DNA of 33,884 bases, from assembly GCA_012520655.1 (NCBI GenBank), contig JAAYNW010000042.1:1-33884 (forward strand). Direction: 5' to 3'. Source of the stretch: Clostridiales bacterium. Lineage in GTDB: Bacteria > Bacillota > Clostridia > Lachnospirales > Lachnospiraceae. A program made the position numbers and the translations under genes. Below the pieces are notes generated by a model. That model was given only the letters and a program-made list of their open reading frames with translations. It was not told where the DNA came from and did no database searches. Below, piece by piece: positions 8,869 through 17,094 of this stretch. Each line of letters begins with the position of its first letter. Within the stretch, counting starts at the first letter, position 1.

Positions 8869-8897
8869 ACTATATCACTCCTGTTATGTTCTGTCAA
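8869..8897 (-). promoter_or_regulatory. Sigma-A promoter of iscS-iscU-mnmA
   Basis: On the minus strand TTGACA (8897-8892) and TATAGT (8874-8869) are separated by 17 bp. It lies about 50 bp before the iscS start codon. The leader contains AATTCCTAGTAAACCGC on the plus strand, which could hold part of an Rrf2-type site, but I see no complete palindrome. Confidence 0.75.
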
Positions 8898-8947
8898 CAA
8901 ATCAAATTGCATATATTTATAAACAAACCCCGCTATTAAGGTAATAC

Positions 8948-10285
8948 ATGAAGAATAAAAATCCTCTTATTGCCGGAACTATTATTCTGACGATTACCGG
9001 TTTCGTCAGTCGTTTCATAGGTTTCTTCTACCGCATTTTTTTATCCCGTGTATTTGGCGCTGAAGGCATGGGACTGTATCAATTAACCGCGCCCGTACTG
9101 GCACTGACCTTTTCTGTTACGGTATCCGGAATGCAGACCGCAATATCCAAATTCGTGGCCAGCGAGACGTCTACCCGCGATTATAAATATTCCTTCCGCA
9201 TTCTGCTCGTAGGATTTACCATTGCTATGATGCTGTCTTTGGGCTGTACCGCATATATATATACTTTTTCAGAATTAATTGCAGCCAAATTTTTATTCGA
9301 ACCGCGTACCGCACCTTTACTCCGTATTATTTCCCTTTCAATTCCTATGGCAACAATCCATTCCTGTATTAACGGTTACTTCTACGGAATTCGGAAGACC
9401 TCCGTTCCGGCCATTACTCAGCTTGCGGAGCAAATAGTTCGTGTAGGCAGCATTTATATTCTTTACGAAATCGTCAAAGCCCGTGGCGGATTTCCTACCA
9501 TCAGTTTTGCGGTAGTGGGCCTTGTCATCGGCGAAAGCGCATCCATGCTTGTATCTCTGGTGGCTATCTATCATCGTTTTTATATGCTTACCAATTCACA
9601 TTGTATGCTTGCCAAAGTAAAGCAATCCTTTTCCATTTACCTGAAAGATACCAAGCAACTTCTTTCCCTCGCTGTACCGCTTTCCTTGAACCGCACTATC
9701 ATCAATTTCCTGCAAAGTGTAGAGGCGATTTACATTCCACAAAGATTACAGCTATATGGCTACGATAACGCGAAAGCACTGAGTGTATACGGCGTTCTTA
9801 CGGGAATGGCGCTGCCACTCATCCTTTTTCCTTCTGCAATTACCAATTCCATATCTGTTCTGCTTCTGCCTTTAGTATCGGAAGCAGAGGCTGTAAATAA
9901 TCATAGAACGATTAAAAAAGCCGTCCGGAAATCAATCAAATATTGTTTTATCCTCGGTTTCCTGTGTACCGGGATATTTCTTGTTTTCGGAAGATATACC
10001 GGTATGCTCTTATACAACAGCCATCTTGCCGGAAGCTTTATCATTACCTTAAGCTTTATTTGTCCTTTTATGTATGTGGCAAGCACATTAAACAGTATAT
10101 TAAACGGCCTTGGAAAAACAGGCCATACGTTTGCCTTCAGCATGATAAGCTTGGGGGTTCGCCTACTGTTTGTTTTTTTGGCTCTTCCTATTTTCGGCAT
10201 ACAAGGATACTTGTGGGGTCTGCTCGTGAGTCAATTGGTTCAGACTTCGCTCTGCGTTTTTGCGGTAAGAAAATATCTAAAATAA
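8948..10285 (+). CDS. spoVB: SpoVB-type polysaccharide/lipid flippase (MOP superfamily)
   Basis: This is a multi-pass membrane protein of the oligosaccharidyl-lipid flippase (MOP/PST) superfamily. The N-terminus (GTIILTITGFVSRFIGFFYRI), the GAEGMGLYQL motif at about residues 37-46 and the 445-residue length resemble Bacillus SpoVB, which is needed for spore cortex peptidoglycan synthesis, probably by moving lipid-linked precursors. About 12-14 hydrophobic segments are apparent. The ribosome binding site is weak (AAGG seven bases before ATG), which suits a low-level or sporulation-stage protein. It is divergent from iscS and followed by aroF with its own promoter. An AT-only inverted repeat (10280-10309) after the stop is too weak to call a terminator. 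A vegetative flippase role cannot be excluded. Confidence 0.82.
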   Translation: MKNKNPLIAGTIILTITGFVSRFIGFFYRIFLSRVFGAEGMGLYQLTAPVLALTFSVTVSGMQTAISKFVASETSTRDYKYSFRILLVGFTIAMMLSLGCTAYIYTFSELIAAKFLFEPRTAPLLRIISLSIPMATIHSCINGYFYGIRKTSVPAITQLAEQIVRVGSIYILYEIVKARGGFPTISFAVVGLVIGESASMLVSLVAIYHRFYMLTNSHCMLAKVKQSFSIYLKDTKQLLSLAVPLSLNRTIINFLQSVEAIYIPQRLQLYGYDNAKALSVYGVLTGMALPLILFPSAITNSISVLLLPLVSEAEAVNNHRTIKKAVRKSIKYCFILGFLCTGIFLVFGRYTGMLLYNSHLAGSFIITLSFICPFMYVASTLNSILNGLGKTGHTFAFSMISLGVRLLFVFLALPIFGIQGYLWGLLVSQLVQTSLCVFAVRKYLK

Positions 10286-10340
10286 ATAATATTCAACAAA
10301 TATTTATTTCGTAGCGTCGCTCTGTTCTCCATTATTGCTG

Positions 10341-10369
10341 TTGCTTAAATTTTTTTAATATATTATAAT
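10341..10369 (+). promoter_or_regulatory. Sigma-A promoter of the DAHP synthase gene
   Basis: TTGCTT (10341-10346), a 17-bp spacer and a perfect TATAAT (10364-10369). The predicted transcript start near 10376 lies at the first in-frame ATG (10374), which supports the downstream ATG at 10425 as the translation start. Confidence 0.7.
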
Positions 10370-10424
10370 TACTATGTTTTTATCTAAGGTTACTATGACA
10401 CAAACAGCATTGGAGGTATCTGAA

Positions 10425-11453
10425 ATGTCATTTGAATTCATACAAAAGCTGCCGACTCCGGATGAAATACGCGATGAATTTCCTGTTCCGGTAAAATTAA
10501 GCGAGCTGAAAAAAGAAAGAGATGCCGAAATACGCGATGTTATTACAGGCAAAAGTAACAAGTTCCTTGTTATTATGGGCCCCTGCTCTGCAGATAATGA
10601 AGATGCCGTGTGTGAATATGTAACACGTCTGGCCAAAGTAAATGAAAAAGTAAAGGACAAGCTTATCCTTATACCGAGGATTTATACAAATAAACCGCGG
10701 ACTACCGGCGAGGGATATAAAGGAATCATTCATCAGCCTGACCCCGAAAAAAAACCAGATTTTCTTGCCGGTCTTATTGCAATGAGAAAAATGCAGATTC
10801 GCGCGATTGAAGAATCCGGATTGACGGCTGCAGACGAAATGCTTTACCCCGAAAACTGGCGTTATCTCTCCGATATTCTTTCTTATGTAGCCATAGGTGC
10901 TCGCTCCGTAGAGGACCAACAGCACCGGCTTACCGTCAGTGGCTTCGATGTTCCCGCAGGTATGAAGAATCCCACCAGCGGCGACTTCTCGGTTATGTTG
11001 AATTCGGTCTATGCCGCACAGCATCCTCATTCTTTTATATACAGAGGTTGGGAAGTAAATACTTCCGGCAATGAACTCGCACATACCGTGTTGAGGGGGG
11101 CCGTCAACAAATATGGCCGGAGTCTTCCGAATTATCACTATGAAGATTTAAACACGCTTCTTACCCTATATAACGAACGAGACTTGAAAAATCCGGCTTG
11201 TATAATCGATGCTAATCACAGCAATTCCAACAAGCAATTTGAGGAGCAGATAAGGATTGTAAAGGAAGTTATGCATAACCGTAAGGTAAACAAAGATATT
11301 TACCAATTGGTAAAGGGCGTGATGATTGAAAGCTACCTCGAAGAAGGTTGTCAGAAAATCGGCGAAGGTGTATACGGTAAATCCATTACCGATCCATGCC
11401 TCGGTTGGGAGGATTCCGAGAAGCTCATCTATGATATTGCCGAATATGAATAA
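10425..11453 (+). CDS. aroF: 3-deoxy-7-phosphoheptulonate synthase (DAHP synthase, AroF/G/H class)
   Basis: This enzyme condenses phosphoenolpyruvate with erythrose 4-phosphate, the first step of the shikimate pathway to aromatic amino acids. The 342-residue protein aligns along its length with E. coli AroG: VIMGPCSADN, NKPRTTGEGYKG, AIGARSVEDQ, GMKNPTSG, VNTSGN, GKSITDPCLGWED. The metal/substrate motif is DANHSNSNKQ where E. coli has DFSHANSSKQ. The ATG at 10425 has TTGGAGG eight bases before it, and the more upstream ATGs fall at the predicted transcript start without a ribosome binding site. It is monocistronic. The symbol aroF is generic, because which aromatic amino acid inhibits it cannot be read reliably here. 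Confidence 0.93.
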   Translation: MSFEFIQKLPTPDEIRDEFPVPVKLSELKKERDAEIRDVITGKSNKFLVIMGPCSADNEDAVCEYVTRLAKVNEKVKDKLILIPRIYTNKPRTTGEGYKGIIHQPDPEKKPDFLAGLIAMRKMQIRAIEESGLTAADEMLYPENWRYLSDILSYVAIGARSVEDQQHRLTVSGFDVPAGMKNPTSGDFSVMLNSVYAAQHPHSFIYRGWEVNTSGNELAHTVLRGAVNKYGRSLPNYHYEDLNTLLTLYNERDLKNPACIIDANHSNSNKQFEEQIRIVKEVMHNRKVNKDIYQLVKGVMIESYLEEGCQKIGEGVYGKSITDPCLGWEDSEKLIYDIAEYE

Positions 11454-11515
11454 AAAACAAATAAATGCAGGTATCAAGAACTCACAACAAGTGTTTTCGA
11501 TATCTGCATTTTCAT
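11450..11515. terminator. Bidirectional terminator between aroF and xerD
   Basis: AAATGCAGGTATC (11463-11475) and GATATCTGCATTT (11499-11511) pair over 13 positions with one G-U pair. On the minus strand the stem is followed by ATTTGTTTTTTATTC; on the plus strand a T-rich tract follows. The two genes converge here, so one hairpin probably serves both. Confidence 0.75.
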
Positions 11516-11555
11516 TTATCTTTTCTTATATCTTCATTTCTTTAATCTATACCCA

Positions 11556-12440
11556 CTATCCGCGCGGATGAGCTTTCGTATACACTTCTCTAATACGGTT
11601 ATGATTCATATTGGCATATATTTGCGTCGTGGAAATATCCGAATGCCCCAGCATCTCCTGCACGCTCCGTAAATCGGCTCCGTTTTCTACGAGATGTGCC
11701 GCAAAGGAATGCCTTAAAGTATGCGGGGTAATATCCGCTGTAATACCCGCCTTCTTTGCATAATATTTTATCAATTTCCAAAAGCCCTGTCTGCTCATCG
11801 GCTGCCCTGAACAATTCGCAAATAAAATATCCGTTTCCGATGTGCTGACCATTGTATCTCTTGCTCCCTCCAGATAACGAATCAAGGCATTCCTCGCTTC
11901 TGTTCCAAAAGGTATGACCCTTTCCTTATTCACATCCCTACATAATATAAATCCCATTTGGAGATTAACATCCTGCACCTTCAGCGTAATCAATTCTGTA
12001 ACGCGTATCCCCGTAGCATAGAGCAACTCCAGCATCGCCTTATCTCGGATTTCTTTTGGCGAATTGCCTTTCGGCTGTTCCAATAGACGTACAACCTCTT
12101 CCATAGATAAGATTTCCGGCATCTTCTTTTCTATCTTCGGCGCCTTCAAGGATTCGGAAATATCCTCTTTTACAATACCTTCTTTATACATAAAATGATA
12201 AAAAGCTTTTATCGAAGCAATATTTCTCGAGACGGTAGCCGCTTTAAAGTTATTTTTTTCTAAATACAAAATATACGAATTTAGATTTGTAGCAGTTACT
12301 TTGCGTACATCCACAACGCCCTGTTCTTCCATAAAACGCTTAACCTTCGTCAAATCCCTTTTATAAGACATTTCGGTATTCTCTGAAGTTTTCTTTACAT
12401 TATGTAAATACGAAATGAATAAGTAAATTTCTTTTTCCAT
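11556..12440 (-). CDS. xerD: Site-specific tyrosine recombinase XerD
   Basis: This tyrosine recombinase is expected to resolve chromosome dimers at dif with a XerC partner. The protein is 294 residues with an N-terminal SAM-like DNA-binding domain (about 1-85) and a C-terminal catalytic domain. The full catalytic set is visible: Arg146 (TGIRVTEL), Lys172 (NKERVIPFG), His240 and Arg243 (HTLRHSF), His266 (LGHSD) and nucleophile Tyr275 (TTQIYANM). The spoIIM-xerD neighbourhood is the conserved chromosomal one, so this is a housekeeping Xer, not a phage integrase. A near-consensus promoter lies at 12499-12527. The ribosome binding site (AAGGG) is somewhat distant from the ATG. Confidence 0.92.
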   Translation of the reverse strand: MEKEIYLFISYLHNVKKTSENTEMSYKRDLTKVKRFMEEQGVVDVRKVTATNLNSYILYLEKNNFKAATVSRNIASIKAFYHFMYKEGIVKEDISESLKAPKIEKKMPEILSMEEVVRLLEQPKGNSPKEIRDKAMLELLYATGIRVTELITLKVQDVNLQMGFILCRDVNKERVIPFGTEARNALIRYLEGARDTMVSTSETDILFANCSGQPMSRQGFWKLIKYYAKKAGITADITPHTLRHSFAAHLVENGADLRSVQEMLGHSDISTTQIYANMNHNRIREVYTKAHPRG

Positions 12441-12498
12441 TTAATACATAACCCTTCCCCATTCCATTTTATGTCAATTCCTACGTTGTCTAGATTTC

Positions 12499-12527
12499 AT
12501 TATAATAAGAATATGGAAGAAAAGCAA
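12499..12527 (-). promoter_or_regulatory. Sigma-A promoter of xerD
   Basis: On the minus strand TTGCTT (12527-12522) and TATAAT (12504-12499) are 17 bp apart. This gives xerD an expression route independent of the upstream sporulation gene spoIIM. Confidence 0.75.
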
Positions 12528-12631
12528 ATGGAATTTTTGGCGATTTTACGCACTTCTAGGTCAGTATTAGTCCAAAACACAACATATCGGCAAACACTTT
12601 TTTACGTCATACCACATATAGAATATTCCAG

Positions 12632-13240
12632 TTAAAATATTTTTAGAAAGCGAGAAATTAATATTGGATTAACATAACTTTCCACCATACTCCCGATTAT
12701 GACAACCATTAAAATGACAAAAAGCTGTACTATTTTTTTCATATAGTATTGCCGCTTCATTCCGTATCCGTCCTCATATACTTTATGAGGATAATACAAG
12801 CCGGTACACAGTTGATAGCACCAATTCATAAGCATAATATATGCTGGAACAAGCAAGATATATTGCGGTAATATACCTGCCAATACAAGAAAGATTCCTT
12901 TTAGTCCGTAACGCATGGCTGCTACAGATAAAAAGATTCCTGCCATCATCCCCATCCAGGCTGCATATAATGCAATCGTCACGGTTCCGACATAAGTGGT
13001 AGCAAGCAAACATAGTAAAATCACAGTCCCTATACGTTCCCTCAATATATAGGCAAGGAAGGAGTTCCCATTGATCTCCAGATACTTCAGTCTGCTTAGA
13101 GAAGACGCACTCAACAAATCCATCTCTCCAAAAAACGTGTTCCTCCAAATATTGATTATAATTACCCCTAATAAGAAACCTCCTAGAAATAAATACAGCC
13201 AGCTAATATGCCGGCTGTTTATACCATTCCGCTTATACAT
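12632..13240 (-). CDS. spoIIM: Stage II sporulation protein M
   Basis: SpoIIM is a polytopic mother-cell membrane protein. With SpoIID and SpoIIP it drives septal thinning and engulfment during sporulation. The protein is 202 residues from ATG 13240, close to Bacillus SpoIIM. It has a short positive N-terminus, a first helix around residues 13-33 (WLYLFLGGFLLGVII) and several further hydrophobic segments. The frame opens eight codons earlier with a GTG at 13264. The ATG at 13240 is preferred because GGTGAT lies nine bases before it, and because a sigma-E-like promoter would start transcription near 13266, leaving no leader for the GTG. It is followed by xerD after 191 bp containing the separate xerD promoter. 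Confidence 0.88.
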   Translation of the reverse strand: MYKRNGINSRHISWLYLFLGGFLLGVIIINIWRNTFFGEMDLLSASSLSRLKYLEINGNSFLAYILRERIGTVILLCLLATTYVGTVTIALYAAWMGMMAGIFLSVAAMRYGLKGIFLVLAGILPQYILLVPAYIMLMNWCYQLCTGLYYPHKVYEDGYGMKRQYYMKKIVQLFVILMVVIIGSMVESYVNPILISRFLKIF

Positions 13241-13272
13241 TCTCTGCCAATCACCGTCATACACATTTGTAC

Positions 13273-13301
13273 AATATATGTATCACGATTGCCATGAATG
13301 C
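13273..13301 (-). promoter_or_regulatory. Candidate sigma-E promoter of spoIIM
   Basis: On the minus strand CATATATT (13280-13273) fits the sigma-E -10 pattern CATAYAHT. It is preceded after 14 bp by GCATTCA (13301-13295), a partial match to the -35. In Bacillus spoIIM belongs to the sigma-E regulon. The assignment rests on pattern only. Confidence 0.4.
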
Positions 13302-13364
13302 CTTTTTCATATATAAAAACAAATTTTAGACTGCTTTTATGATATCGCACAAATAAAAAATCTG

Positions 13365-13901
13365 TTAAAAGCAATACTTATCTTTATAAGTCATAATTGC
13401 AGAAATAGTTTTGGAATCTTCTATCTTACCGCTGTAAATCATCTGGCATAATTCGTCTGTCGTATATGCTTTTACATTGATAAACTCATCTTCATCCAGA
13501 TTCTGCTCGCTCTTTATCAGATTATGCGCCACATAAATATCGATTCTTTCGTTGCAAAAAGCCACTGTCGTGCGAATTGTAATAAGCAATTCCAGATCTT
13601 CAGAGCGATAGCCGGTCTCTTCTTCCAGTTCTCTCGCTGCCGCATCTTGAGGCGGCTCGCCCACATAATTCAGGCCGCCTGCAGGTATTTCAACAGTATA
13701 ACGGTCCAGAGCGTTCCTATACTGCCGTACCATCAGCAGTTTGCCGTCATCTCTGACGGGGATGACAGCTGCAGCCCCTTTATGCTCTATAAAATCCCAT
13801 TCTACTATGTTCCCATTTGGAACCTGAATGGTATCCTTATAAAAGTCTACAATAGCACCGTGATACATGAGCTTTCTTTCAAGCCTTTTAAATTCTTGCA
13901 T
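13365..13901 (-). CDS. Nudix hydrolase, ADP-ribose pyrophosphatase type
   Basis: This 178-residue Nudix hydrolase probably cleaves ADP-ribose or related nucleotide sugars to AMP and a phosphosugar. The Nudix box is complete: Gly76, Glu82, then RELEEETGY at 90-98. The preceding VRQYRNALDRYTVEIPAGGL pattern is typical of the NudF/ADPRase subfamily. A GAGGT lies about 10 bases before the ATG. It follows the aminotransferase gene by 32 bp and may share its transcript. About 100 bp of AT-rich sequence with no clear terminator separates it from spoIIM. The exact substrate cannot be read from sequence. Confidence 0.85.
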   Translation of the reverse strand: MQEFKRLERKLMYHGAIVDFYKDTIQVPNGNIVEWDFIEHKGAAAVIPVRDDGKLLMVRQYRNALDRYTVEIPAGGLNYVGEPPQDAAARELEEETGYRSEDLELLITIRTTVAFCNERIDIYVAHNLIKSEQNLDEDEFINVKAYTTDELCQMIYSGKIEDSKTISAIMTYKDKYCF

Positions 13902-13933
13902 AAGTGTTTTACCTCATTTCAACCGGTAATCCC

Positions 13934-15229
13934 TCAGTTTGAATAAGATTGCAGCAAACTCTCCGCGCTTACCAGTTTTACACATAAAACAAACAGATTG
14001 GCAGCCTCTGTGAGCTCTTCTAAGCTTGGAAATGTAGGTGCTATACGAATATTGCTGTCCTTCGGATCGTTTCCATAAGGAAAAGTCGCCCCCGCACCTG
14101 TCAGTACAACTCCGGCCTCTTTGCATTTTGCCACAATTTTCTTCGCGCATCCATCCATAGCATCGAGAGAAATAAAATATCCGCCTTTGGGCATCGTCCA
14201 CTGAGCGATTCCCAATCCGCCGAGCTCGCTCTCCAGAATCTTAAGCACAGTTTCAAACTTTGGTCTCATGATATTGGCATGTTTCTTCATATGCTCTGTC
14301 AAACCGCCCAGATTCTTGAAATATCTCACATGACGCATTTGATTGATCTTATCATAACCTATCGTCTGCATAGTCATAGACTTAAGCATATCGTCCAAAT
14401 TCTCTTTGGATGAGGCTATGGCTGCAATCCCGGCTCCCGGAAAACTTACTTTGGAAGTAGATGCGAACTCATATACCATATTCGGGTTACCCGCTTTCTC
14501 ACATTCACTTATAATATCCAGAATTACATCCTGAACATCATCGTAAAGATGATGAATTGCATAAGCATTATCCCAAAAAATTCTGAAATCTTCTGCCGCC
14601 GGTTTAAGTGCCGCAAATCTTCGTATAGTTTCGTCAGAATAAGAATATCCTTGCGGATTAGAATACTTGGGTACACACCAGATTCCCTTCACGGCAGAAT
14701 CCGTGCTCACTAACTCTTCTACCATATCCATATCCGGTCCCTGCGGAGTCATCGGAACGATAATCATCTCTATCCCGAAATGTTCGGTTATCGAAAAATG
14801 TCTGTCATATCCCGGTGACGGACATAAAAACTTAACTTTATCTAATTTGCACCACGGCGTACTTCCCAGTACCCCATGAGTCATAGAGCGAGAAATCGTA
14901 TCATACATAATCGTAAGACTTGCATTTCCACATACGATAACGTTATTCGCATCCGCTACTCCCATCATTTCTGCCATTAATTTCTTAGCTTCCGGAATAC
15001 CGTCCACAATACCGTAGTTCCTACAATCCATACCGGTCTCTGTTTTATAATCAGAAGAAGAAGTCATAACATCCATAATATCCATTTCCACATCTAACTG
15101 AGAAGGTGCCGGTTTACCTCTTGACATATCAAGTTTTAATCCTTTACTTTTCGCATCTTTGTATTCTTCCTCAAGTCTGGCATGCAACTGTAATAATTCT
15201 TCTCTACTTAAATCTTTATACGATTTCAT
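13934..15229 (-). CDS. PLP-dependent class I aminotransferase (aspartate aminotransferase type)
   Basis: This 431-residue fold-type I aminotransferase resembles the long aspartate-aminotransferase subgroup found in clostridia and actinobacteria rather than classical AspC. Visible are an N-terminal substrate-loop motif SRGKPAPSQLD, NYGIVDGIPEAK, the cofactor-binding GNASLTIMYD, CPSPGYDRHF, VPKYSNPQGYSYS, WDNAYAIHHL and the PLP lysine in ASTSKVSFPG. The C-terminal FPYGNDPKDSNIRIAPTFP carries the substrate carboxylate-binding arginine. A GGTGG lies six bases before the ATG. It is downstream of the rny terminator, hence a separate transcription unit, probably shared with the Nudix gene. Substrate preference (aspartate or aromatic) is inferred only. 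Confidence 0.85.
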   Translation of the reverse strand: MKSYKDLSREELLQLHARLEEEYKDAKSKGLKLDMSRGKPAPSQLDVEMDIMDVMTSSSDYKTETGMDCRNYGIVDGIPEAKKLMAEMMGVADANNVIVCGNASLTIMYDTISRSMTHGVLGSTPWCKLDKVKFLCPSPGYDRHFSITEHFGIEMIIVPMTPQGPDMDMVEELVSTDSAVKGIWCVPKYSNPQGYSYSDETIRRFAALKPAAEDFRIFWDNAYAIHHLYDDVQDVILDIISECEKAGNPNMVYEFASTSKVSFPGAGIAAIASSKENLDDMLKSMTMQTIGYDKINQMRHVRYFKNLGGLTEHMKKHANIMRPKFETVLKILESELGGLGIAQWTMPKGGYFISLDAMDGCAKKIVAKCKEAGVVLTGAGATFPYGNDPKDSNIRIAPTFPSLEELTEAANLFVLCVKLVSAESLLQSYSN

Positions 15230-15368
15230 TTTTCCACCATCCTATTAATTATCCAATGCAATATTCTATACATATATTATTCACATTCATTATTATTGAA
15301 TAATCGTATACAATCATACATCCCGTTTATTCTACTACAAGCAGCAAGATTGCACAAGGATTTTTTGT

Positions 15369-15413
15369 AAAAAAATTAAAAGCGGCAAACTCCATAAAGT
15401 TTACCGCTTTTAA
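15369..15413 (-). terminator. Intrinsic terminator after rny
   Basis: TTAAAAGCGG (15376-15385) pairs with CCGCTTTTAA (15404-15413), and an inner AAACT/AGTTT pair extends the stem with one mismatch. On the minus strand it is followed by TTTTTTTAC. It ends the recA-recX-rny region transcripts. Confidence 0.88.
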
Positions 15414-15441
15414 ACATGCTTAGTTTTAAACGATGCAATGA

Positions 15442-16986
15442 CTATTTCGCATAGTCTATAACTCTAGACTCTCTGATTACATTGACTTTGATCTGACCCG
15501 GATATTCCAATTCAGATTCAATCTGCTTAGAAATATCTCTGGCCAATAATACCATATCTGCGTCAGTGATTTGATCAGGAACTACCATTACTCGAATCTC
15601 TCTACCCGCCTGTATCGCAAAAGATTTGTCAACACCTTTAAAATTGTTTGTAATATCTTCTAATTGTTTTAGTCTGCTTGTATATGTCTCTAACGTTTCT
15701 CTTCTTGCACCCGGTCTTGCGGCCGAAATAGTATCCGAAGCCTGTACCAGACACGCAATCAAAGATTGTGGTTCTACATCACCATGATGTGATTCTACCG
15801 CATTAATTACAATGGCCGATTCTTTGTATTTCTTACAAAGCTCCACACCAAGTTGAATATGAGATCCTTCCATTTCATGGTCAACAGCCTTACCGATATC
15901 ATGCAGTAAGCCCGCTCTCTTTGCCATTCTGACATCCAGCCCCATCTCAGCCGCCAAGAGGCCGCTTAACTGAGCCACTTCGATCGAATGTTTTAAAGCA
16001 TTCTGACCATAACTGGTTCTAAATTTCATTTTACCAAGTAATCTTACAAGTTCAGGATGAATACCATGAACACCCACTTCAAGCGTTGCTGCTTCACCTT
16101 CTTCTTTTATCATTACTTCAACTTCTTTTTGTGCCTTTTCAACCATCTCTTCGATTCTTGCCGGATGAATACGTCCATCCACAATTAATTTCTCGAGAGC
16201 AATTCTTGCGACTTCACGTCTAATCGGATCAAAGCCCGATAAAATGACTGCTTCCGGCGTATCGTCAATAATGAGATCAACGCCCGTCATCGTCTCGAGA
16301 GTTCTGATATTTCTACCCTCTCTACCGATGATTCGGCCTTTCATTTCGTCATTAGGAAGCTGTACAACAGATATTGTCGTCTCGGATACATGATCCGCCG
16401 CACATTTCTGAATGGCGGTAACCACATATTCCTTCGCTTTCTTATCTGCTTCTTCCTTAGCTCTGCTTTCCATTTCTTTGATCATTACAGCAGTTTCATG
16501 TTTTACTTCATCTTCAACAATTTTTAATAAATAATCTTTTGCTTGTTCGGAGGTAAGACCCGAGATTCTTTCCAGTTCCTGTAATCTCTGTTCGTTGAGT
16601 TTCGCAATTTCTTCTCGCTGTCTGGCCAAAGATTCCTCTTTTGCAGTCAAACTAGCTTCTTTCTTCTCGATGGCTTCTGCTTTTTTATCGATGTTCTCTT
16701 CTTTCTGCTGAACTCTGCGTTCATAACGCTGCGCTTCGGCTCTGCGCTCTTTGATCTCTTTATCCAGCTCATTCTTTGTGCGAATGGACTCTTCTTTGAC
16801 CTCGAGCAAAGACTCACGCTTTTTCGTCTCAGCGGCTTTTAAAGCCTCATCAATAATCTCCCTTGCCTTATCTTCCGCATTTCCAATTTTAGATTCAACG
16901 ATTTTCTTGCGATAAGATGTTGCCACGATTGCGGATATCGGCACAGAAATAACCAGAGTTGCGAGTACTGCTACAACATACAACAT
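15442..16986 (-). CDS. rny: Ribonuclease Y
   Basis: RNase Y is a membrane-anchored endoribonuclease that starts mRNA decay in many Firmicutes. Domain order is typical. There is an N-terminal transmembrane helix (about residues 1-22), a long charged coiled coil (about 30-200, rich in K/E with [20 protein letters not shown]), and a KH domain with [15 protein letters not shown]. An HD domain with [12 protein letters not shown] follows, then a conserved C-terminal domain. The length of 514 residues fits the family. A GTG at 16998 is in frame but overlaps the Shine-Dalgarno; the ATG at 16986 lies 11 bases after GGAGG and is preferred. The Shine-Dalgarno is inside a small perfect hairpin (16991-17003). 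It follows recX by 108 bp and is closed by a strong terminator. Confidence 0.96.
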   Translation of the reverse strand: MLYVVAVLATLVISVPISAIVATSYRKKIVESKIGNAEDKAREIIDEALKAAETKKRESLLEVKEESIRTKNELDKEIKERRAEAQRYERRVQQKEENIDKKAEAIEKKEASLTAKEESLARQREEIAKLNEQRLQELERISGLTSEQAKDYLLKIVEDEVKHETAVMIKEMESRAKEEADKKAKEYVVTAIQKCAADHVSETTISVVQLPNDEMKGRIIGREGRNIRTLETMTGVDLIIDDTPEAVILSGFDPIRREVARIALEKLIVDGRIHPARIEEMVEKAQKEVEVMIKEEGEAATLEVGVHGIHPELVRLLGKMKFRTSYGQNALKHSIEVAQLSGLLAAEMGLDVRMAKRAGLLHDIGKAVDHEMEGSHIQLGVELCKKYKESAIVINAVESHHGDVEPQSLIACLVQASDTISAARPGARRETLETYTSRLKQLEDITNNFKGVDKSFAIQAGREIRVMVVPDQITDADMVLLARDISKQIESELEYPGQIKVNVIRESRVIDYAK

Positions 16987-16990
16987 GTAC

Positions 16991-17003
16991 AGGAGCACCT
17001 CCT
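16991..17003 (-). promoter_or_regulatory. Hairpin masking the rny ribosome binding site
   Basis: On the minus strand AGGAG-GTG-CTCCT is a perfect 5-bp stem with a 3-nt loop, and it contains the GGAGG Shine-Dalgarno. If it forms, ribosome access to rny would be limited, giving a possible translational control point. Confidence 0.5.
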
Positions 17004-17034
17004 TATTTAGTTTTCATTGTACTATTATCTATTA

Positions 17035-17062
17035 TAGAATGTAACAAACCTAACACATTCTA
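17035..17062 (-). repeat. Perfect inverted repeat upstream of rny
   Basis: TAGAATGT (17035-17042) and ACATTCTA (17055-17062) are perfect 8-bp arms with a 12-nt spacer. On the minus strand the second arm runs directly into TATAAT (a possible -10), but no good -35 is seen 16-18 bp upstream. It could be an operator for a dimeric regulator or an mRNA stem. No U-run follows, so it is not a terminator. Confidence 0.4.
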
Positions 17063-17094
17063 ACAAACGATTTTACAACAGTTAAATTTTAAAC

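Noticed and set aside
10280..10309. AAATAAATA/TATTTATTT after spoVB as a terminator
   Set aside because: The stem is entirely A-T and would be unstable; no U-run distinct from the stem.
11556..12440. Tyrosine recombinase as evidence of an integrative element
   Set aside because: Length, motifs and the spoIIM neighbourhood match housekeeping XerD. No attachment sites, phage genes or tRNA are nearby.
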